Source of the DNA: Synechococcus sp. AG-679-C18
GTDB lineage: Bacteria; Cyanobacteriota; Cyanobacteriia; PCC-6307; Cyanobiaceae
Length of the DNA: 51,147 bases
Direction of reading: 5' to 3'
NCBI GenBank assembly: GCA_003210755.1
Contig: QCUL01000017.1
Location: 1 to 51,147, forward strand
Shown here: one piece after another, positions 8,109 to 16,510 of the stretch
Layout: the number at the start of each line of letters is the position of its first letter
How positions within the stretch are numbered: the first letter of the stretch is position 1
Position numbers and translations under genes: made by a program
Notes under the pieces: generated by a model
What the model was told of the DNA's origin: nothing
Database searches by the model: none
The model's input: the letters and a program-made list of their open reading frames with translations, nothing else

Positions 8109-9980
8109 GTGGCCAACTCCATGGCGTTGGTTTATTCCTATCGGCGGGTTTTCACTGGAGGTCAGGCCAATAGCGATAAGTCAGGTCTGCAGCGCCAGGA
8201 GCAGGCTCTGAAGGATTGGATGCGAAGACATCCAGACTTTCGTCTTGCCGAGGAACTTCTCGATCCAGGCGTCAGCGCCTATACCGGCCGGAACCGGACT
8301 CAAGGGGCGTTGGGGCGCTTCCTGGCGGCAGCTCGTTCAGGTTCTATCCCTAAGGGGTCAGTGCTGGTCGTCGAGGATCACAGACGCTTCTCGAGGCAAG
8401 AGCCTTTGGATGCACTGGAGTCTCTGATCCGGGATGTGTGGGGGCAGGGTCTTGGGTTTGCGGTCTGTAGCTACCAGGCGGGCTCCCCTTTGTTCAAGGA
8501 GACGACTGGAGCTCAGGATCTGGCGATGTTGGCGTTCCTATTCGCGCAGGCCCATGCCGAAAGCGACAAGAAGTCGAAATGGTCTCGAGGAGGATGGCGC
8601 AAGATCTACGAAGCTCAGGACCGAGGTGAGAGGCCGCGGCATCGCAATCCCTGCTGGATTGACCGGGATGAGTCGTTGCCTAAGAACCCATTTTTCTTGA
8701 ACAATCACGCCAAGTCGATCGAGGCGATGTTCAAGATGTGTCTGGCGGGGATGGGTCAGACGCAGATCGCCGATGAATTGAATGCTGAGGGCTACGACTC
8801 CCCTACTGCATCCAAGGACGGACGTTGGAACCGTGGCCAGGTGAGTCAACGGTTATTGGATCCAGCAGTCACGGGCTTGTTGCAGCGCAAGAACAGCCAT
8901 GACATCCCCGGCTATTACCCCTCCGTTATTGATCAAGAGACCTTCACAAGAGCGCAACGGGCGAAGTCAACGCGCGATCGGAAGCGTTCAACCACCAAGG
9001 CCCGGAAAGTCCATTTCCTGTTCAGTGGTTTGGTCCGTTGTGCGGGATGTGGGTCTCTGTTGACCTACAGGGCTGCAGGTCGTTACGCCAGACCACAGCA
9101 CCCTGGCTATGTCACCTGCACCGATAGCTCTGGCGCGGTTGCAAAAAAGGGTGCGACGCGTTGTCGTGAGCAGCTTGGCGCCTGGCGGAAGACGCCGACC
9201 ATCAATCTTCCTCTGGATGAGGCCGAGGCGATGCTGATGGCGACCTTGTCTTTGGCTAATTGGCAGAACCTCTTCCCGATACAAGCTGGGCCTGAAGTGG
9301 AGGTCTTGATCAAGCAGATCCGTACTGCAAACGATCAGCTTCAAGAGCTCAGTGGAAGGATTCAGCGCGGTGAAAATCGTCTTGCTGAGGAGCTGACGAA
9401 GGAGCAGCCCAACGAGATTCAGGTCTCTGTTCTGACCGATGCCATCTCTCAGGCTCGTGAGCAAGTTCCAGAGCTCGAGCGAGAGGTCTCTGAATTGAAC
9501 TACAGGCTGAGTGAGTTACGTCCTCAGTACCCTGTTCTGAAGGCGCAGGACACAGTCGAGATCGTGTCCCAGTTTCTTCAGCATGGGCTTCAAGAGATTC
9601 CCAAACGGATGCAGTTCAACTCTTGGCTTCAGCAGCTCGGTATTTCTTGGGTCATGGGTGGAGACGCGATTCAGCTCCACTACAACCAGCTTGGACCCAA
9701 TGGGTACCTGACAGATTCTTGGGGGACTGCTGGTGGAGAGCTGCATGCCCTGAGAGCGATGGGTTACGAGCGCGGCTTTGCCTTCTTGTTTGCTGGCAAA
9801 AATTGGTTCAATCAACTGGTGACAGGACAAGGAGGAGTGATTAAGGAACCTGGCAAGTTTCCGCGGCCTGTCTTCCCCCCAGAGGTCGCTGCTGGTCTCC
9901 AAGAGATCGCTCGTTTCCGTGCATCAGAGCTGGGACTGAATCTTGATCAAGAGATTCAGATGGTCAACGATCTGACCTGA
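8109..9980 (+). CDS. Large serine recombinase (integrase) with Ser-to-Phe active site
   Basis: This 623-aa protein has the architecture of a large serine integrase. An N-terminal resolvase domain (residues ~5-150) is followed by a recombinase domain (~165-270), a zinc ribbon with RCAGCG near residue 310, and a coiled coil near 395-465. It starts at a GTG 37 bases inside the left attachment core, the usual position for an integrase. The active-site stretch reads YSYRRVFTGGQ. Family members have Ser where Phe15 stands, and the second recombinase in this element reads YYRVSTDRQ at the same place. The codon is TTC (8151-8153); TCC would restore Ser. The protein is otherwise full-length, but as read it should be unable to form the phosphoserine DNA link. 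Confidence 0.9.
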   Translation: MANSMALVYSYRRVFTGGQANSDKSGLQRQEQALKDWMRRHPDFRLAEELLDPGVSAYTGRNRTQGALGRFLAAARSGSIPKGSVLVVEDHRRFSRQEPLDALESLIRDVWGQGLGFAVCSYQAGSPLFKETTGAQDLAMLAFLFAQAHAESDKKSKWSRGGWRKIYEAQDRGERPRHRNPCWIDRDESLPKNPFFLNNHAKSIEAMFKMCLAGMGQTQIADELNAEGYDSPTASKDGRWNRGQVSQRLLDPAVTGLLQRKNSHDIPGYYPSVIDQETFTRAQRAKSTRDRKRSTTKARKVHFLFSGLVRCAGCGSLLTYRAAGRYARPQHPGYVTCTDSSGAVAKKGATRCREQLGAWRKTPTINLPLDEAEAMLMATLSLANWQNLFPIQAGPEVEVLIKQIRTANDQLQELSGRIQRGENRLAEELTKEQPNEIQVSVLTDAISQAREQVPELEREVSELNYRLSELRPQYPVLKAQDTVEIVSQFLQHGLQEIPKRMQFNSWLQQLGISWVMGGDAIQLHYNQLGPNGYLTDSWGTAGGELHALRAMGYERGFAFLFAGKNWFNQLVTGQGGVIKEPGKFPRPVFPPEVAAGLQEIARFRASELGLNLDQEIQMVNDLT

Positions 9981-10021
9981 CGGGGGTATAGAACGCCATG
10001 TCAGATCGATGACGGTGATCG

Positions 10022-12758
10022 CTAACTGAGGTCGATTGGTTCAATCGTCCAGATGTTGCCGTCGCGTCTTGTTTGACCTGTTCTTCGCTCTCTGAACCCC
10101 AGTCTTTTGATCAAGGACCAGATCCTGCGTACGTCGATGCTGTCCATGGGGCCTGGAAGTCGGTCGGCTCTACATGCCAGTGCTCGTCCAACTCGCTTTG
10201 CTTCTGAGCGATTCAACGTTTGAAGTTGGTTCCAGACCGCGCTGATCTCTGGGCTATTTCTCGAGACGGTTTTCGCCTTGATGAGTCAGTCGAGCTTTAA
10301 CTCCTGGGTGACTGCCCAGGTCTCGCTCACATCGACTTCCGCTAGATCAAGAAACGACCCTCCCGCAATCAATCGTCTGGCCTCACGTTGCTCGCTGGCA
10401 AGATCCGTGGTCCCCAGTGTTAGACGCTCCCGAGCTTCCATGCGAAGAGCATCTGCTGCTTCCAGCGATCGTTCCCCTTGCGCCCTTTGTTTTGCCTGGG
10501 GTGATTCATTCACTTCACCTTGCTGACTTTCAAGCCCCTTGATGTCGCGAATGCGATAGCCCTCTTCCTTAAGCAGGCCATGCAGGCACCAACTGTTGTT
10601 GAAGCACTCGAAGTTGTTGCGGGCTTCGAGTTCGGCAACGGCTCTTTTGGTTGCTGGATGCCGATCTTCGAGTAGAGCCGCGTAGTCATCAAGAGCCCCG
10701 GCCCTCATTCGCTCTCCCAGGGCCTTAGTGGCATCTTTCGCAGTGGTTTCTTTGGTAATTCCGGCGGCCTCTGGCACGACCTTCGGTGCAAGCAGGATCC
10801 GTTGGCTGCTGTTTCGTGCTCGGTTCAGAGCCTGGATCACATCCTCTGCCTTCCAGCAGTACGCCTGAACGATTGCTGTCAGCGCCACGGGGGTTGCTGC
10901 CATGGAGATGCCGCATGACACCGCGGGGCTGAAGCCAATGCGTTGGTATTGCGGGCCCTCTATCTCTGCATCGGCCATCAGGCGGGACACCCTTGGGTCA
11001 TCGCGACTGTCGTCTTCTCCGGTGATCCTCAGCTCCTCTGATGGTTGCGCGTCTGGAAGCGCATCAAGGCATCGGTGCAAGCCAGCGACTGTTCCATGCC
11101 CTAGCCAGAACCGTTGTTGGGTATGAACAACATCCTTTAAGCGCAAGTTCAGGGTCCGTTCGTTGGCGGAGTTCGGAAGCCCAATGAACAGGTCGCGTTC
11201 ACGGGTGAATGTGCTGTGGATCAGTAGCGGATCAAGGCCTGTGATGCCTTTCAGCCAATTCAGTTCAATGTCGCCAACCAGAGCATCGGCCGCCCAGACA
11301 TGAACGCAGTCCAGAGCGAGTAAACCCTCCAAGGCATCCAGAGCCTTTGAGCGGATGCTGCGAAGTGCGGGGGTGCCTCCCATGGTCCAGTTCGCGAGGA
11401 CTTGGCTGATTTCATCGAGCACCAGCAGCGTCGGTCGTGGGTTGTCACGCAGCTCCCAGAGCCAGTTCCAGAGAGTTCGCTCGCCCGAATCCTTGAAGGC
11501 ACTTTCACCGCAGCAGAATAAGCCATCCCGCATGGTTCGCCCTTCATGGAGGCCAGCCCTTTCTGCAGATTTGGGGGGGCGCGCTGAGGTGCTTGACTCC
11601 GAACTCATGGGCTCCTTTGTAAACCAATGGAGAACGGTGGTAGGCACCAAGGACGGTGAACTTGGCCTTGGTTTTGGCTTCCAAGGTCTCAAGGGCCTCC
11701 AACATTGCCTTGGACTTCCCTGTTCCGGTCGCACCTTTCAAGACGATCACGCGATGCGTCTCGGCGACCTTCAACAGGTCGTCAGCGTTGAACTCATCTT
11801 TGGTCTGATGGGTGGTCCAAGTGCCCTTGATGCGTCGGTAGTTGCTGTTGGTGTCGGATGTGGTGACGTAGGCATCCAGCCAATCCCGCAGCTCGCGCTT
11901 CGTTTCAGCGTCTGCCTTGATCAGTGCGGCGACGAAGTCATCGGTCTTGCCAGGTTTGTCCGGCAGCCAACACCACCATCCGCCGTTGCGGGCTCCTTCA
12001 GATTCCATGCGCCGTGCCAACTTCCTGGCTTGGTTTTTGGATTGGCTTTTGCTGGAGCCAGGGCTGTCGAAGCGAACAACGATCTTGCGGCCCTTCTTGG
12101 CAAGAAGCTTCAGAGCAGGCATGAGTCGGTCGCTGCGACCTTTCTGATGCCAGCCATTGATCCCATTCACTCCCACTGCGATCTGGCCGATCGAGCAAGC
12201 CGCCATCGCCTTCAGTGCTGATTCCTCAATCCAGACGGGAACTTCTGGTGTCTGGAAGACAAATAGCCAGGATTGTTCGGGTGTGTAGGTCTCCGGTGTT
12301 GATGTGAATCCGTGCTCCCCAAGGAGATCAAGTGCGCCGTCAAGGCTCAAGGGCGGGAGCGTGAGACCACGGTTGATTTCATCCCATCCGGTGGCATCAA
12401 GCCTCAAGCCACCCGGTCCCGGTGTGCGCCGTGATGGATGAATTCGGTGGCCAACAAAGGCTTGCCTGTGCGAAGGCCAGCCATGGCGATTCACTCCGAC
12501 AGAAAACAGTGACCAGCCGCCTTCTGCTTGGTGAGTCCTTCTTCTGACTGATGCGCAGTTCTTAGCGCGCGTTTGGCACTGCCCATGCGTTGTCTCCGCG
12601 TTCTTTTCATCCAGCCAGTGATAGAGCCCAGTGAGGTAAGCGCCTGAGGGCCCTAGCTCGATTGCGTTCGTATGGAAAAGGGTTGGATCAATTCCGTGAC
12701 AACTCAGGAGTTCTCCCACTGTTTGAGGGGGCAGTGCATCTCTGAGGTCGTTGTTCAC
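10022..12758 (-). pseudogene. Broken DUF3854-type primase/helicase
   Basis: Two long minus-strand frames and a short third piece together make one replication protein of about 900 aa. The N-terminal part (12758 to ~11575) holds a DUF3854/Toprim-like region (AVGVNGINGW, then KIVVRFDSPGSSKS) and a Walker A P-loop KGATGTGKSK. The second part (~11575 to 10286) holds a Walker B-like TLLVLDEISQ and the helicase body. The frames join if one C is removed from a run of seven (forward-strand Gs at about 11573-11579). A TGA at 10286-10288 then interrupts the frame. Reading past it gives about 88 further coding-like residues, ending at 10022 with NIWTIEPIDLS. So there is one frameshift plus one nonsense codon. 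The protein probably replicated the element. Confidence 0.8.
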
Positions 12759-12885
12759 GCATGCTGGGGCGACCCTTCAAGCTACCGGGCATTGCAGAGG
12801 TGATTCGCTGGATTGCTCAGGAGGTCTGCAACGGATTGGAGCTTGTTGAAGCCCGTTGGAAGCCTGTTGTAAAGCGTACGTATGG

Positions 12886-13376
12886 ATGAATGCTTTCCTC
12901 CAGCTCCCTGGTGAGCCCGCAGATGCGTTCGAGCAGCTCCTTCTGCACCGAGACTTCGGGCCTAGTCGCCAGTTCAGTCAGACAGCGGATGTCGTGGGCT
13001 GTTCTGAATCGACCCTCCGCCGACGAGCGCAACAGTGGAACTGGATCGAGCGTCTGGCTGACTACGACGCGGGAATGCTCCAGCAGGCATCAGAGGCTCG
13101 AACGAAGGAGCACCTTGAGCGCTACAAACACCAGCTTGAGACGTTCCGCCAAGAGCAGCTCGCACGAGCTCGAACCGTTGGAGCACGAGCCGAAGAGTTG
13201 CTGGTGATGGTCAGTGCAGCGTGAGGCATCACCTGGAAGCCGGCACGATCCTCCAAGGGCGAGAGCTTCCTTCTGTGATGGCCTCGGCCTGCAAGGCATT
13301 GGAGGGTGCGATGAACATCGAAGCGAAGGCTCTAGGTGTGGCGGGGCTACTTGAAGATTTCTCGATTTTGATCTAG
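12886..13376 (+). pseudogene. Frameshifted terminase-small-subunit-like protein
   Basis: The first 112 codons encode FLQLPGEPADAFEQL followed by a helix-turn-helix (ADVVGCSESTLRRRAQQWNW) and a basic helical region. This pattern is common in small phage proteins with terminase-small-subunit-like DNA binding. The frame stops at 13222-13224. In the next frame coding-like sequence resumes at once (HHLEAGTILQGRELPS, then ACKALEGAMNIEAKALG) and ends at 13374-13376, fitting the expected C-terminal helix. A single-base shift near 13215-13222 would unite them. The track-length start would be a TTG at 12856; the ATG at 12886 is preferred. It diverges from the primase gene. The family call is moderate. 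Confidence 0.6.
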
Positions 13377-13536
13377 ATGCAAAAGTCTTTTTTGGAAGCG
13401 GGAAGATATTCTGTATTGCTTTTATGGAATGGATTTAAGGAGCTGTAACTTGATATAGTATGGTCTTTAAAATTGCATGAGCCTAGTTCCGTTTGTGCGT
13501 TAAAGTATTACAAAATGGGTTCCATTGAAATCAATT

Positions 13537-14199
13537 ATGACAAAAGAAAAACTCGAAGAAAAGTTTAAAAATTCATCTCTTGTGGTATCAGCGGGGATGC
13601 CGAGGTCGGGCTCCACCCTTCTCTTCAACATTCTTCGCGAAATTCTTTCGAGTAAGTGGGCTGGTCAAGTTTCTGCTGGATGGGTGGACGACATTTCTGA
13701 ATTACCAAAGAATAGCGCTTATTTAATAAAAGTTCACGATTTCAATTCTTATTTCCAGGCTCATGCTGATCATTCCTTTTATACCTACAGGGATGTTCGC
13801 GTTGCCGCCGTTAGCGCAGCGAAAAAATTTGGTCGAACTCCTACAGTTGAGTCAATCAGAGAGAATTTGAATCAATATTTGCTCGCAAAGAGGACCTGCG
13901 ACTTAGTTATTAAATACGATGATTTGATATCGAGCCCTGTTTTTTTTGTTCGGCAAATTGCAAAGATTCTTGGCGCCTCTATTGACGTGGATGATATTAT
14001 CAAAGAAGCTTTTTATTTGCAACCTCCAGAAAAAGACGAGGTGAATGGCGCCTATTCGAAGAAAACTCTTCTCCATGAGAAACATTTTACTCATACAGGA
14101 GATGATGAATGGAGAGACTTCTTGTCAGATCGGCTTCAGAGAGATATCAGTGGGGAGTTTTCTTGGTGGTTTGAAGAGTGTGGTTATCCGGCAAAGTAA
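13537..14199 (+). CDS. Sulfotransferase-like protein (AT-rich cargo)
   Basis: The product is 220 aa from an ATG at 13537; an in-frame TTG lies 4 codons upstream. The N-terminal VVSAGMPRSGSTLLFNIL is the 5'-phosphosulfate (PAPS) binding loop of the sulfotransferase fold. DHSFYTYRDVRVAAVSAAKKF matches the second conserved region, where an arginine and a serine contact the 3'-phosphate. It would transfer sulfate from PAPS to a glycan or other acceptor; the acceptor is unknown. The gene and its 150-base leader are much more AT-rich than the rest of the element, which suggests separate acquisition. It is the only undamaged non-mutY gene in the element apart from the integrase frame. Confidence 0.75.
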   Translation: MTKEKLEEKFKNSSLVVSAGMPRSGSTLLFNILREILSSKWAGQVSAGWVDDISELPKNSAYLIKVHDFNSYFQAHADHSFYTYRDVRVAAVSAAKKFGRTPTVESIRENLNQYLLAKRTCDLVIKYDDLISSPVFFVRQIAKILGASIDVDDIIKEAFYLQPPEKDEVNGAYSKKTLLHEKHFTHTGDDEWRDFLSDRLQRDISGEFSWWFEECGYPAK

Positions 14200-14543
14200 T
14201 TTCTGATTGATGTTCTCCGGTTAGTACTCATAAACTGCATCACAGAATCACTGTGGGCGTGACTTAACACTCTTGTGAGTGCTTGCGTTTAAGAGGTGAT
14301 GGCTTGTTTGCGTGTTTTGCGCGGCGTCCACCTGTAACAGTCTTGGAAATTCAGGTCGAAGCCACTCTTGGTAGCGATTTGTGGGCTATTCATCTTGCTC
14401 TCCATCTCGGCTGCGTTGAACGTAGGCAACCCGGGTCTTTGCTGAGCCTGGCGGTGGCCTTCATGGTCTGCAAATGCATTGCCCATAGAGCATTTTGTTA
14501 CAGGTTCAACTGCCGTAGACTTGTGGAACAAGCGGTTGGATGC
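14200..14543. other. Gap between sulfotransferase and resolvase
   Basis: An open frame extends upstream of the resolvase from 14283, but its first 87 codons show no resolvase similarity, and the ATG at 14544 is a better start. I see no RNA gene or clear terminator here. It presumably holds the resolvase promoter. Confidence 0.4.
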
Positions 14544-15296
14544 ATGTTGTCTTTGCCTGATCGCCCTCTGAGTCCTGTTCGTTGGCTCGCCTACTACCGG
14601 GTCAGTACAGATCGCCAGGGAAGCTCTGGGCTGGGTCTCGATGCTCAGCGGGCCAAGGTTGAAGCCATGGCCTCCGAGAGGGGGGCTGTGATCGCGGCTG
14701 AATTTGTTGAGGTCGAAAGCGGTCGCAAGAACGATCGACCTCAATTGGCCGCAGCCTTGGCTCAGGCCCGTGCGGAGAAGGCCGTCATTGCTGTTGCCAA
14801 GATCGATCGTTTGGCTCGTGATGCTGGCTTCGTCTTGAAGCTCGCCAATGAGGCTGAGAAGAACGGGATGGGTGGCTTTGTCTTTTGCGACCTGCCAGAC
14901 ATTGATGCCACCACCAGTGCTGGTCGGATGGTGCTCACGATGATGGCCAGCGTTGCTGAGTTCGAAGCACGTCGGATCAGCGAGCGCACTAAAGAAGCGT
15001 TGGCCGCGGCCAAGGCCAGAGGTGTTCGCCTGGGGGATACCGTCAAGGTGCGGCCGAGAAGGCTTCCGAACACAAGCAGAAGGCCATTGCTGAGGCTGAG
15101 GCTTTGCGAGGAGTCCTTGAGCCAATGGTTCGCGAAGGCCTGAGTTAGAGGGGCCATGGCTGATGCGCTTGCAGGTGTTGGCAAGCTCAGTAGGTCAGGG
15201 CGTCCTCTCGCACCGACGCAGATCGGTCTGATCCTTCAGCGCTTGGGTTTGTCGGGAAAGCTGCTGGGCAGTGACCAGGCCGGGGTTGCTGCCTGA
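14544..15296 (+). pseudogene. Small serine resolvase with three lesions
   Basis: The catalytic domain is intact: YYRVSTDRQGSSGLGLDAQ with the active Ser, then KIDRLARDAGFVLKLAN and VAEFEARRISERTKEALAAA. Downstream, the frame breaks at a run of five Gs (15032-15036). Adding one G restores LGGYRQGAAEKASEHKQ and onward. That frame meets a TAG at 15146-15148. A further one-base shift reaches ADALAGVGKLSRSGRPLAP and QIGLILQRLGL (15156-15293), the helix-turn-helix DNA-binding tail normal for this family. The inferred original protein was about 250 aa. Its final TGA overlaps the mutY ATG, so this gene sat directly upstream of, and coupled to, mutY. The encoded product as read lacks its DNA-binding end. 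Confidence 0.8.
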
Positions 15297-16510
15297 TGGG
15301 TCAACGAAGCAGCGCTGAGCATCGCGACTTCAGTCCGCTAGCGGCTGAGCTCAGTCAATCCCTGTTGGCCTGGTGGGAAGTTCATGGTCGGAAGGACCCT
15401 GCGCTCAAGCCGTGGATGTTCACCAAGGACGGCAGGTGGCCTGAACCCCACGAACATCTTGATGTCCTGGACTGCTGGATCGCTGAGGTGATGCTGCAGC
15501 AAACACAGCTGCAGGTGGTGCTGCCTTACTGGCTGCGCTGGATGGAGATCTTCCCAGCTCTTGAGGTGCTGGCTGAAGCGGAGGAGCAGACAGTGTTGCT
15601 GTGTTGGCAGGGTCTCGGCTATTACTCCCGGGCTCGTCGTTTGCATGGCTCGGCCCGGCAGTTGCTGAAGCACATCGGCGCCAACGCTTCTGATGATCCG
15701 CAATGCTGGCCACGGGAATTGGAGGCATGGCTGGCGTTGCCCGGGATCGGCCTCAGTACGGCTGGCGGCATTCTCTCCTCAGCTTTCAATAGCCCAGTGG
15801 CGATCCTGGATGGCAACGTGCGCCGGGTGCTGGCGCGGTTGCAGGCCCATCCGCGACCGCCGATGCGCGCGCAATCTCTGTTTTGGAGCTGGAGTGAGGC
15901 GTTGATCGCTGCTGCTCCTTTGCGGGCCAGAGATCTCAATCAGGCCCTGATGGATCTTGGCGCTACGGTCTGCACGCCCCATTCCCCACGTTGCGGGTGC
16001 TGTCCTTGGCAAAAACAATGCGCTGCTTACGCTGCTGGCGATGTTGAGCGCTATCCCGTGAAAGACGCCCCTCGAGCTGTGCCTTTTCAGGTGATTGGTG
16101 TGGGCGTTGTGCTGAATAAGGACGGCGAGGTGCTGATCGATCAACGTCTTAATGAGGGGCTGCTCGGTGGTCTCTGGGAATTTCCTGGCGGGAAGCAGGA
16201 GCCTGGGGAGGCAATTGTTGACACCATTGCCCGCGAATTGCGGGAGGAGCTAGCGATTGAGGTGATCGTTGGTGAGGAGTTGATCAGTCTTGATCACGCC
16301 TATTCCCATAAGAAGCTGCGCTTCGTGGTGCACCTCTGTTCTTGGCTGTCTGGAGACCCCCAACCTCTGGAGAGCCAGCAGCTGCGCTGGGTACGCCTCA
16401 ATGAGCTGTCGAGCTACCCCTTTCCAGCAGCCAACGCACGGATCATCGAGGCGTTGGTTGGCAGGTTGGATCCGCCTCGTCAGGCTGAAGGAAGTTGCAA
16501 TGAGGCCTGA
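15296..16510 (+). CDS. mutY: A/G-specific adenine glycosylase MutY
   Basis: MutY removes adenine mispaired with 8-oxoguanine. The 404-aa protein has the HhH-GPD glycosylase core: catalytic Glu in WIAEVMLQQTQL near residue 65, and the helix-hairpin-helix/Asp region LPGIGLSTAGGI near 148 with VAILDGNVRRVL following. It also has a C-X6-C-X2-C-X5-C iron-sulfur loop (CTPHSPRCGCCPWQKQC, ~222-238), and a C-terminal NUDIX-like domain with FPGGKQEPGE and RELREEL that recognises the oxidised base. The first ~67 codons belong to the inserted element and differ from the orphaned host 5' end at 7871. The ATG overlaps the resolvase stop (TGATG), and the stop overlaps the next gene's ATG. Confidence 0.96.
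   Translation: MGQRSSAEHRDFSPLAAELSQSLLAWWEVHGRKDPALKPWMFTKDGRWPEPHEHLDVLDCWIAEVMLQQTQLQVVLPYWLRWMEIFPALEVLAEAEEQTVLLCWQGLGYYSRARRLHGSARQLLKHIGANASDDPQCWPRELEAWLALPGIGLSTAGGILSSAFNSPVAILDGNVRRVLARLQAHPRPPMRAQSLFWSWSEALIAAAPLRARDLNQALMDLGATVCTPHSPRCGCCPWQKQCAAYAAGDVERYPVKDAPRAVPFQVIGVGVVLNKDGEVLIDQRLNEGLLGGLWEFPGGKQEPGEAIVDTIARELREELAIEVIVGEELISLDHAYSHKKLRFVVHLCSWLSGDPQPLESQQLRWVRLNELSSYPFPAANARIIEALVGRLDPPRQAEGSCNEA
15485..15496 (+). repeat. Right attachment core (attR) within mutY
   Basis: This second copy of gaggtgatgctg matches 8060-8071. Here it is followed by the normal continuation of the gene (Q-Q-T-Q), so the recombined mutY is intact. The 12-mer includes the codon for the catalytic Glu. 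Confidence 0.75.

Larger units (their letters stand above)
8072..15496. mobile_element. Decayed serine-integrase element inserted in mutY
   Basis: The region lies between two copies of the mutY E-V-M-L coding sequence, with a large serine integrase reading inward from the left junction. Its contents are mobility and replication functions: integrase, primase-helicase, terminase-small-subunit-like protein, resolvase, plus one AT-rich cargo gene. The right end carries a full replacement 5' segment of mutY, so the host retains an intact gene. All four mobility/replication genes carry lesions (active-site substitution, frameshifts, nonsense codons). No capsid, portal or large terminase gene is present, so it resembles a satellite-like or integrative island rather than a complete prophage. 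Confidence 0.8.

Noticed and set aside
11355-12221. Plus-strand 288-codon open frame
   Set aside because: It lies antisense to the primase-helicase, whose Walker motifs and Toprim region are clear on the minus strand; the plus-strand protein has no motif and odd composition.
14440-14540. tRNA-like fragment (a T-arm-like ggttcaactgcc near 14505)
   Set aside because: No acceptor stem, D-arm or anticodon arm could be paired around it.
14289-15125. Minus-strand 278-codon open frame
   Set aside because: It is antisense to the resolvase catalytic domain and its leader; its protein lacks recognisable features.
15156-15296. Independent 46-aa gene upstream of mutY
   Set aside because: Its sequence is the helix-turn-helix tail expected at the end of the broken resolvase, so it is treated as part of that pseudogene.
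8072-15496. Complete prophage
   Set aside because: There are no capsid, portal, tail, large terminase or lysis genes; only integration, replication and a terminase-small-like gene are seen.
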